Assembly: GCF_023953935.1 (NCBI RefSeq)
Contig: NZ_JAMLIW010000001.1
Span: forward strand, 124,001 to 188,000
Source: Thermomonas sp.
GTDB lineage: Bacteria > Pseudomonadota > Gammaproteobacteria > Xanthomonadales > Xanthomonadaceae
DNA: 64,000 bases
Direction: 5' to 3'
Shown: one piece after another, positions 24,956-32,172 of the stretch
Layout of the letters: every line of letters begins with the position of its first letter
How positions within the stretch are numbered: position 1 is the stretch's first letter
Program-made: the position numbers and the translations under genes
The notes under the pieces: model-generated
What the model was told of the DNA's origin: nothing
Seen by the model: the letters and a program-made list of their open reading frames with translations, nothing else
Databases searched by the model: none

Positions 24956-25426
24956 ATGCCCAGTTCACTTCCTCCCGTTCCTCCCGCCGCCGCCAGCAGC
25001 GGCTCGGCGCTTGGCCTGCTGTTTCGCCAAGTGCGTGATGCGATGTGGGCACGGATGGAGCGCGAGCTGGCCGCCTCCGGCCACGCGCTGAACTTCAGCC
25101 AGTTCATCACCATCAAGGCCTTGGCGATTGGCGGCCCCACCGGGGTCACCGATCTGGCGCGTCTGGCCGACCTCAACCCCGGCGCAATGACGCGCCTGCT
25201 CGACAAGCTCGAAGCCCGCGGCCTGCTGGCCCGCAGCGCCGACCCGAACGACCGTCGCGCGCTCAATATCGATCTCACCCCGGCCGGACTTGCGATTTGG
25301 CAAGACATCGACCAGTGCGGCCAGCGCGTGCGTGAGCGCGCGCTGCACGGCATGGATGAGGCCACCCGCATCCAACTGACCCGGCTGCTCGAACAGGTCC
25401 GGGACAATTTGACCAGCGAAGACTGA
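24956..25426 (+). CDS. MarR-family transcriptional regulator
   Basis: A 156-residue winged-helix repressor. It shows the family core: LFRQVRDAMWARME, LNFSQFITIKALAIGGPTGVTDLARLADLNPGAMTRLLDKLEARGLLARSADPNDRRALNIDLTP (in parts), with the wing DRR motif. MarR/EmrR proteins release DNA on binding phenolic or hydrophobic drugs. It is the first gene of a four-gene efflux operon (3 bases to the next gene) and likely autoregulates through the palindrome in its promoter. Confidence 0.92.
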   Translation: MPSSLPPVPPAAASSGSALGLLFRQVRDAMWARMERELAASGHALNFSQFITIKALAIGGPTGVTDLARLADLNPGAMTRLLDKLEARGLLARSADPNDRRALNIDLTPAGLAIWQDIDQCGQRVRERALHGMDEATRIQLTRLLEQVRDNLTSED

Positions 25427-25429
25427 GCC

Positions 25430-26881
25430 ATGCCTCGATCGATCCTCCTGCTTGCGTGCGCCGCCGCGCTGCTGTCCGGCTGCACCTCGATGGGCCAGCT
25501 GAGCACGGCGCAGACGCCGCGCGACCCGGCCACGCTGTCCGCCCAACGCACGTTCGGTGAAGTCAGCCTGTCGCCGGCGGCCTGGCCCGATGCCCGCTGG
25601 TGGAGCGCTTTCGGCGATCCACAGCTGGACGCGCTGGTCGAAGAAGCGCTGGCAAATTCGCCGACCCTGGCCATCGCCGACGCGCGCGCACGCAAGGCGC
25701 AGGCGCAGGCCGGCGTGGCCGATGCCGCCCGTCTGCCGGCGGTCGGCGCCAGCGCCCAGATCAACGGCATCCAGCTCCCGGAGGGCATGGCCGGATCGAA
25801 GGTCGGCGGCAAGCTCAACGTCGCCGATGTCCTGATGCTGAGCCTGAAGTTCAGCCCGGATCTGTGGGGCCAATCGCGCAATCGCTGGGAAGCTGCCGTC
25901 GACAACGCCCACGCCGCCGAGGTGGACGCGCAGGCGGCGCGGATCACGCTGGCAGCCAACGTCGCCCGCACCTACATCGCGCTGGCTCAGGCGTTCGACG
26001 TGCGCGACGCCGCGCAAGCCGAAGTCGCCCGCAGCGCCAGCGCGCTGCGGCTGGCCGAACAGCGTCAGCAGGCCGGCATCGACAACGCCATCGCGGTGGA
26101 TGCCAAGCGCAGCGCCGCCGCCACCGCGCAGCAGCAGGCACAGCTGACCGACCAGCGCATCGCGGCCCTGCGCACCGCCCTGGCCACCCTGGTCGGCGCC
26201 GATCCGGATCGCGGCCTTGCACTCACCCGGCCGCAGCTGGCACAACCGGCGCTGGCGATTCCCTCCGGGCTGTCCAGCGACCTGCTGGCGCGGCGCGCTG
26301 ACGTCGTTTCCGCACGCTGGCGCGTGGAAGCCACGCAGCGCGGGATCGACGCCAGCAAGGCGGCCTTCTATCCCAGCCTCAACCTCAGCGCGATCGTGGG
26401 GCTGGTCTCCGGCGGCCTGTCCGAGCTGTTCAACAGCAAGGCCCTGCTGCTCAACGGCGGCCCGGCGCTGAGCCTGCCGATTTTCGAAGGTGGCCTGCTG
26501 CGCAGCCAGCTGCGTGGCAGCCAGGCCGATCACGACCTGGCCGTGGCCAGCTACAACCAGACCTTGCTGATCGCCATCCGCGAAGTCGCCGACGCGGTGC
26601 AGGCCGCACACGCGCTGGATGCCCAGATCGCCAGCACAACCCAGGCACAGGCGGCCGCAGCCAGCGCCCACGCCCGGGTCCAGCAGCGTTTCCGTGCCGG
26701 CCTCGCCACCCGGCTCGACGTGCTGGGCGCCGAACAGCCGGTGCTCCAACTCGATCAACTCCTGTCCAGCCTGCGCGCGCAGCGCCGCAGCGCCAGCGTG
26801 GACCTCGACCAGGCGCTGGGCGGCGGCTTCTCGTCCACAGCTCCCGAGCAAATGGCTCCCGACCAAACCGCTTCCAAGTAA
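25430..26881 (+). CDS. Outer-membrane efflux lipoprotein (NodT/OprM family)
   Basis: TolC-like outer-membrane exit duct of a tripartite pump. The 483-residue precursor has a lipoprotein signal with lipobox LLSGC (Cys18), followed by the NodT pattern WWSAFGDPQLDALVEEAL and two coiled-coil hairpin repeats; NLSAIVGLVSGGLSELF and GGPALSLPIFEGGLLRSQL are typical. It precedes the membrane-fusion protein by six bases and follows marR by three. Confidence 0.93.
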   Translation: MPRSILLLACAAALLSGCTSMGQLSTAQTPRDPATLSAQRTFGEVSLSPAAWPDARWWSAFGDPQLDALVEEALANSPTLAIADARARKAQAQAGVADAARLPAVGASAQINGIQLPEGMAGSKVGGKLNVADVLMLSLKFSPDLWGQSRNRWEAAVDNAHAAEVDAQAARITLAANVARTYIALAQAFDVRDAAQAEVARSASALRLAEQRQQAGIDNAIAVDAKRSAAATAQQQAQLTDQRIAALRTALATLVGADPDRGLALTRPQLAQPALAIPSGLSSDLLARRADVVSARWRVEATQRGIDASKAAFYPSLNLSAIVGLVSGGLSELFNSKALLLNGGPALSLPIFEGGLLRSQLRGSQADHDLAVASYNQTLLIAIREVADAVQAAHALDAQIASTTQAQAAAASAHARVQQRFRAGLATRLDVLGAEQPVLQLDQLLSSLRAQRRSASVDLDQALGGGFSSTAPEQMAPDQTASK

Positions 26882-26887
26882 TCGCCC

Positions 26888-28108
26888 ATGACCACCGAAA
26901 CCACGCCGAACACCTCCACCGGCAGCGGCGCCACCCTGCCCGCCGCGCAAACCGCGCTCAAGCCGGTCAACGGCAAGCGCCGCCGTGCCCTGCTGATCCT
27001 GCTGGCGATCATGCTGTTCGTCGGCATCGGCTGGCTGGCGTATTACCTTCTGATCGCGCGCTGGGAGCAGGGCACCGACGATGCCTATGTGCAAGGCAAC
27101 ATCGTCAGCATCACCCCGCAGACGCTGGGCACGGTGGTGGCGATCAATGCCGATGACGGCATGCGCGTGCGCGCCGGCCAGGTGCTGGTGCAGCTCGATC
27201 CGAACGACGCCAAGGTGGCGCTGGAACGCGCCGAAGCCAACCTCGCCGGCACCGTGCGCCAGGTGCGCGGGCTGTACAGCAGCGTGGCAACTGCGCAGGC
27301 CGACATCGCCGCGCGCCAGGTCGCGCTCAAGCAGGCGCAAGCCGATGTGGCGCGTCGCAGCGGGCTGGTCGCCAGCGGCGCGGTCTCCGCCGAAGAGCTC
27401 GCACACGCGCGCACCGCGCTGGATGCCGCCCGCGCCGCGCTGGGCGCCTCGCAGGGCCAGCTGGCACGCAGCCGCGCGCTGGTCGATGCCACCACCGTGG
27501 CCAGCCAGCCGCAGGTGCAGGCCGCCGCGGCGCAGCTGCGCGAGGCCTACCTGAACCTGCAGCGCGCCGCGATCGTGTCCCCGATCGACGGCTACGTCGC
27601 CCGCCGCAGCGTCCAGCTCGGCCAGCGGGTCGCGCCTGGCGCACCGCTGATGGCGGTGATCCCGCTGGACGAGGTCTGGGTCGACGCCAATTTCAAGGAG
27701 ACCCAGCTCCACAACCTGCGCCTGGGCCAGCCGGTCAAACTGACCGCGGATCTGTACGGCGACAGCGTCAACTTCGATGGCAGGCTGGTCAGCCTGGGCA
27801 TCGGCACCGGCGGCGCCTTCGCCCTGCTGCCGCCGCAAAATGCCAGCGGCAACTGGATCAAGATCGTCCAGCGCATCCCGGTGCGGGTGGCGCTGGAGCG
27901 CAAGCAGCTGGCCGAACACCCGCTGCGGCTGGGCATGAGCATGGATGCTACGGTCAACGTCCGCGACCAGAGCGGCCCGGTGCTACCGGCCGCGCCGCCA
28001 AGCAAGCCGGTGCTCAGCACCGACGCCTACGCGCGCCAGCTGCACGACGCCGACGCGCGGATCGAGGCGATCATCGCCGCCAACCTGCCGGACAGCTCGC
28101 GGAACTGA
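26888..28108 (+). CDS. emrA: EmrA-type membrane-fusion protein (HlyD family)
   Basis: Periplasmic adaptor that links the inner-membrane transporter to the outer-membrane duct. The 406-residue protein has one N-terminal membrane anchor (LLILLAIMLFVGIGWLAYYL, about residues 36-55), the biotinyl-lipoyl half motifs around TDDAYVQGNIVSITPQ and GYVARRSVQLGQRVAPG, a long coiled-coil hairpin between them, and the EmrA pattern VWVDANFKETQL. It sits between the outer-membrane and MFS genes. Confidence 0.92.
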   Translation: MTTETTPNTSTGSGATLPAAQTALKPVNGKRRRALLILLAIMLFVGIGWLAYYLLIARWEQGTDDAYVQGNIVSITPQTLGTVVAINADDGMRVRAGQVLVQLDPNDAKVALERAEANLAGTVRQVRGLYSSVATAQADIAARQVALKQAQADVARRSGLVASGAVSAEELAHARTALDAARAALGASQGQLARSRALVDATTVASQPQVQAAAAQLREAYLNLQRAAIVSPIDGYVARRSVQLGQRVAPGAPLMAVIPLDEVWVDANFKETQLHNLRLGQPVKLTADLYGDSVNFDGRLVSLGIGTGGAFALLPPQNASGNWIKIVQRIPVRVALERKQLAEHPLRLGMSMDATVNVRDQSGPVLPAAPPSKPVLSTDAYARQLHDADARIEAIIAANLPDSSRN

Positions 28109-28118
28109 GCGGCGCGCC

Positions 28119-29714
28119 ATGGCGACCATCGCAGACCAGGAAGGCGCACTCGGCATCCCGCCGGGTCAGGAGGCGGCCAAGCCGACGCTGGCCGATTTCC
28201 GCCCGCCCAGCGTGCCGCTGACCACGCTCGGGCTGGCGCTGGCCAGCTTCATGCAGGTGCTCGACACCACGATTGCCAATGTCTCGCTGGCGACGATTTC
28301 CGGCAACCTCGGCGGCAGCGCCAACCAGGCCACTTGGGTCATCACCTCGTTCGCGGTCAGCACCGCCATTGCCTTGCCGCTGACCGGCTGGCTGGCGCGC
28401 CGCTTCGGCGAACGCAAGCTGTTCATGTGGTCCACGCTGGGCTTCGTGTTCGCCTCGTTCCTGTGCGGACTGGCGCACAGCATGGGCCTGCTGGTGATGG
28501 CGCGCGCGCTGCAAGGGCTGCTGGCCGGGCCGATGTATCCCGTCACGCAGGCGCTGCTGCTGTCGATCTACCCGCCGGCCAAGCGCGGCCACGCGATCGC
28601 GCTGCTGGCGATGGTGACCGTGGTCGCGCCGATCGCCGGCCCGATCCTCGGTGGCTGGATCACCGACAACTACAGCTGGGAATGGATTTTCTTCATCAAC
28701 ATCCCGATCGGCATCTTCGCCAGCACCGTGGTCGGCGCGCAGCTCAAGGGCCGCCCGGAGAAACTCGAAAAACCGAAGATGGACTACGTCGGCCTGACCG
28801 CGCTGGTGTTCGGCGTCGGCGCGCTGCAGATCCTGCTGGACCTGGGCAACGACGAGGACTGGTTTTCCTCCCACCTGATCGTGATCCTGGCGATCGTCGC
28901 CGTGGTCGGGCTGGCGGTGTTCGTGATCTGGGAGCTGACCGACGATGATCCGATCGTCGACCTGCGCCTGTTTCGCCACCGCAATTTCGCCTACGGCACC
29001 CTGGCGATGGTGCTGGCCTATGGCGCGTTCTTCAGTGTCGGCATCCTGGTGCCGCTGTGGCTGCAATACGACCTCGGCTACACCGCGATCTGGGCCGGTT
29101 TTGCCACCGCGCCGATTGGCCTGCTGCCAATCCTGCTGACGCCGTTCATCGGCAAATACGCCAACCGCTTCGACCTGCGGATGCTGGCCAGCTTCGCTTT
29201 CATCGCCATGTCGCTGACCAGCTTCCTGCGCTCGGCGTTCAACCTCGACGTCGATTTCTCCCACGTCGCCTGGGTGCAGTTCCTGCAGGGCCTGGGCGTG
29301 GCGCTGTTCTTCATGCCGGTACTGCAGATCCTGCTGTCCGACCTGGAACAGCACGAAATCTCCGCCGGTTCCGGGCTGATGACCTTCCTGCGCACCTTGG
29401 GCGGCAGTTTTTCGGCATCACTGACCACCTATGCATGGACCTCGCGCGGCGCCATCCACCACGCGCAGTTGACCGAACATGTCTCGACCCTCGATCCCGC
29501 CGCCATGCAGCAGGTGGCCGCCTACGGTGGTGGCGATCTGCAGCACGGCGCCGCCGTGGTCGAGATGATGATTTCCAATCAGGCTTCGCAGATCAGCTTC
29601 AACGAAATCTTCCACCTGCTGGGCATCCTGTTCCTGGTCGTGATCGCCTTCGTCTGGTTGGCCAAACCGCCGTTCGGGGCGAAGACCAGCGGCCCGCCCG
29701 GCGGCGGTCACTGA
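28119..29714 (+). CDS. emrB: EmrB/QacA-type MFS multidrug exporter (DHA2)
   Basis: Proton-driven drug exporter with 14 predicted helices. The 531-residue protein has the DHA2 motifs LDTTIANVSLATI (motif D1), WLARRFGERKLF (motif A) and VVAPIAGPILGGWI (motif C). ATG 28119, ten bases after the emrA stop, is chosen because homology begins at the MFS N-terminus. With marR, the outer-membrane lipoprotein and EmrA it forms a complete EmrAB-TolC-style operon; substrates are probably hydrophobic or phenolic compounds but are not known. Confidence 0.93.
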   Translation: MATIADQEGALGIPPGQEAAKPTLADFRPPSVPLTTLGLALASFMQVLDTTIANVSLATISGNLGGSANQATWVITSFAVSTAIALPLTGWLARRFGERKLFMWSTLGFVFASFLCGLAHSMGLLVMARALQGLLAGPMYPVTQALLLSIYPPAKRGHAIALLAMVTVVAPIAGPILGGWITDNYSWEWIFFINIPIGIFASTVVGAQLKGRPEKLEKPKMDYVGLTALVFGVGALQILLDLGNDEDWFSSHLIVILAIVAVVGLAVFVIWELTDDDPIVDLRLFRHRNFAYGTLAMVLAYGAFFSVGILVPLWLQYDLGYTAIWAGFATAPIGLLPILLTPFIGKYANRFDLRMLASFAFIAMSLTSFLRSAFNLDVDFSHVAWVQFLQGLGVALFFMPVLQILLSDLEQHEISAGSGLMTFLRTLGGSFSASLTTYAWTSRGAIHHAQLTEHVSTLDPAAMQQVAAYGGGDLQHGAAVVEMMISNQASQISFNEIFHLLGILFLVVIAFVWLAKPPFGAKTSGPPGGGH

Positions 29715-29717
29715 GGC

Positions 29718-30605
29718 TCAATCTTCCGGCACGTGGATGGTCGCTTTCACATGCTTGAGCCCGGCCACGATCGTGAAGGTCATGATCACCAGCAGCGACC
29801 ACGAGCTCCACTTGCCAAGGTGCACGCGCGACCACGCGCCCATCTGGTTCGGATAGCTCCAGATGGCATAGAAGGTGCTGAGGTTTTCCGCCAGCCACAG
29901 GAAGAACCCGATCAGCACGAAGGCCAGCAGCAGCGGCATCCGGCGCTCGCGGTCCAGCGGGCGAAACACCACGGTGGCGCGGGCATACAGGCCCAGCACC
30001 AGCGCCGTGATGTACCAGCGGTAGTCGCCGATGACGTGATGGGTGAAGAAGTTGGCGTAGATCAGCAGCGCCGCGCCGGCCGCCATCCAGTACGGCGGAT
30101 GGTGGCGGATGCGCACCTCGAGCAGGCGCCAGGCCTGGATGATGTAGCTGCCCACCGCCGCGTACATGAAGCCGGAAAACAGTGGCACGCCCAGGAACTT
30201 GCTGTAGGCGAAGTCCGGGTAGCTCCACATCCCGATCCGGGTCTTGTAGGCCTCCAGCAAGAAGCCGACAACGTGGAACAGGCAGATCGCGCGGAACTCG
30301 TCGAAGCTCTCCAGTTTCGACCACAGCATCCACGCCTGCACCGCCAGCGCCCACAGCAGCAGCGCGTCGTAACGCGGCAGCCCGAACACGCCCGCGCGCG
30401 GCATCGCGAATACGGCGACGAAGAACAAGCCGGCGAACAGGCAGGCGCGCGCCTCCTTCAGCCCGAACCAGAGCAACTCGCGCAGACCCGCCGGCAGCCA
30501 CGCCAGCGCCGCAACGGGCGGCGCCAGCAGCCATGCATCCAGCGCGTGCAGCCAGCCGCCGATGCCACGCCAGCGCATCCGGGCAAGCGCGGCGGTTTCG
30601 TTCAC
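29718..30605 (-). CDS. DUF817 family membrane protein
   Basis: A 295-residue integral membrane protein with about eight helices and aromatic-rich conserved stretches (SYPDFAYSKFLGVPLFSGFMYA, in part; FFTHHVIGDYRWYI; WLAENLSTFYAIWSYP). These match the DUF817 family, which has no known activity. It starts at ATG 30605, overlapping the radA stop by four bases, and converges with emrB three bases away. Confidence 0.85.
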   Translation of the reverse strand: MNETAALARMRWRGIGGWLHALDAWLLAPPVAALAWLPAGLRELLWFGLKEARACLFAGLFFVAVFAMPRAGVFGLPRYDALLLWALAVQAWMLWSKLESFDEFRAICLFHVVGFLLEAYKTRIGMWSYPDFAYSKFLGVPLFSGFMYAAVGSYIIQAWRLLEVRIRHHPPYWMAAGAALLIYANFFTHHVIGDYRWYITALVLGLYARATVVFRPLDRERRMPLLLAFVLIGFFLWLAENLSTFYAIWSYPNQMGAWSRVHLGKWSSWSLLVIMTFTIVAGLKHVKATIHVPED

Positions 30606-32002
30606 GCCTGCTCCAGCGCGTCGGCCAGGCGCTCCACGCCGATCACCTCCATGCCCTTGTAGCTGCCGGATTTCGGCGCATTGGCCTTGGCCACGATCGC
30701 CCGCTTGAAGCCGTGCGTCGCCGCCTCCTTCAGCCGTTCCTCGCCATTGGGCACCGGGCGGATTTCACCGGACAGCCCGACCTCGCCAAAGGCCACGGTT
30801 TTCTCCGGCAGCGGCGCGTTGCGCAGCGACGACAGCACCGCCAGCAGCACCGGCAGATCGGCCGCGGTTTCCTGCACGCGGATGCCGCCGACCACGTTCA
30901 CGAACACGTCCTGGTCGCCAGTCATCACCCCGCCGTGGCGGTGCAGCACGGCCAGCAGCATCGCCATCCGATTGCCTTCCAGCCCCACCGCCACGCGCCG
31001 CGGATTGGACAGCGGCGAGGCATCCACCAGCGCCTGCACTTCCACCAGCAGCGGGCGGGTGCCCTCGCGGGTCACCATCACGCAGCTGCCCGGCTGCGGC
31101 TGGCCGCTGCCGGACAGGAAAATGGCCGACGGGTTCGCCACCTCGCGCAGACCACGATCGGACATCGCGAACACGCCCAGCTCGTTGACCGCGCCGAAGC
31201 GGTTCTTGAACGCCCGCAGCACCCGGAAGCGGCTGCCGGAATCGCCCTCGAAATACAGCACCGCATCGACCATGTGTTCCAGCACCCGCGGCCCGGCGAT
31301 GCCGCCTTCCTTGGTGACGTGGCCGACCAGAAACACCGCAGTCCCGGTTTCCTTGGCATAGCGCACCAGCCGCGCCGCCGCTTCGCGCACCTGCGAAACC
31401 GAACCCGGCGCGGCGGTCAGGGTTTCCGTCCACAGGGTCTGGATGGAATCGGCGATCAGCAGCCGTGGCCGCGCCTGCACCGCATGTTCGAGAATGCGCT
31501 CCACGCAGGTTTCCGCCAGCGCCTGCAAACCCTCCAACGGCAGCCCCAGCCGCTGAGCGCGGCCGGCCACCTGCGCCAGCGACTCCTCGCCCGTCACATA
31601 CAACCCCGGCAGGGTTCCGGCCATCTGCGCCAATGCCTGCAACAGCAGCGTGGACTTGCCGATGCCCGGATCGCCGCCCACCAGCACCACCGCGCCTTCA
31701 GCGAGGCCGCCACCAAGCACGCGGTCGAACTCGCCGATCCCGGTCGATGCCCGCGCCTGTTCATCGGTCTGCACCTGCGCCAACGGCGTCACCTTCGGCG
31801 CGTCCACCTTGCCCGCCCAGCCGCTGCGCCGCGCCGCCGGTGACTTCGCCTGCGCAGCGGATTCCAGCGCGATTTCCGCCAGCGTATTCCACGCCCCGCA
31901 GGCCTCGCACTGCCCTTGCCATTTGGCGTAATCGGCGCCGCACTCATTGCAGACGTAGGCGGTGCGTGATTTGGAGGATGCGGACTTGGCCATGGCCATC
32001 AT
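30602..32002 (-). CDS. radA: DNA repair protein RadA (Sms)
   Basis: RecA-related, DnaB-type helicase that promotes branch migration of recombination intermediates. The product (up to 466 residues) has the N-terminal C4 zinc finger (CNECGADYAKWQGQCEACGAW), Walker A GGDPGIGKSTLLLQ, the RadA-specific KNRFG motif (FKNRFGAVNELGVF) and the C-terminal Lon-like domain (NVVGGIRVQETAADLPVLLA). Three possible ATGs (32002, 31999, 31993) differ by two or three codons. Coupled to the DUF817 gene by a four-base overlap. Confidence 0.97.
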   Translation of the reverse strand: MMAMAKSASSKSRTAYVCNECGADYAKWQGQCEACGAWNTLAEIALESAAQAKSPAARRSGWAGKVDAPKVTPLAQVQTDEQARASTGIGEFDRVLGGGLAEGAVVLVGGDPGIGKSTLLLQALAQMAGTLPGLYVTGEESLAQVAGRAQRLGLPLEGLQALAETCVERILEHAVQARPRLLIADSIQTLWTETLTAAPGSVSQVREAAARLVRYAKETGTAVFLVGHVTKEGGIAGPRVLEHMVDAVLYFEGDSGSRFRVLRAFKNRFGAVNELGVFAMSDRGLREVANPSAIFLSGSGQPQPGSCVMVTREGTRPLLVEVQALVDASPLSNPRRVAVGLEGNRMAMLLAVLHRHGGVMTGDQDVFVNVVGGIRVQETAADLPVLLAVLSSLRNAPLPEKTVAFGEVGLSGEIRPVPNGEERLKEAATHGFKRAIVAKANAPKSGSYKGMEVIGVERLADALEQA

Positions 32003-32172
32003 CGTAATGGGAAAGCCGTCATTCTGGCCGTGCCGAGTCGCAAGAACCGCGACGATGCATCCTCATGGCGGTCATGCAGCCCGTCAGGCCTGATTGACCC
32101 CATTCCCGGGCTTGGTACGTTTACCCGGGATGTGGCCACCGCCGACTCCTCATCCCAACGCCGGAATTGCCG

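Noticed and set aside
24965-27919. A 984-codon open frame on the minus strand opposite marR, the outer-membrane lipoprotein and emrA
   Set aside because: Shadow of three well-supported genes; composition is repetitive Gly/Gln/Arg/Leu with no recognisable fold.
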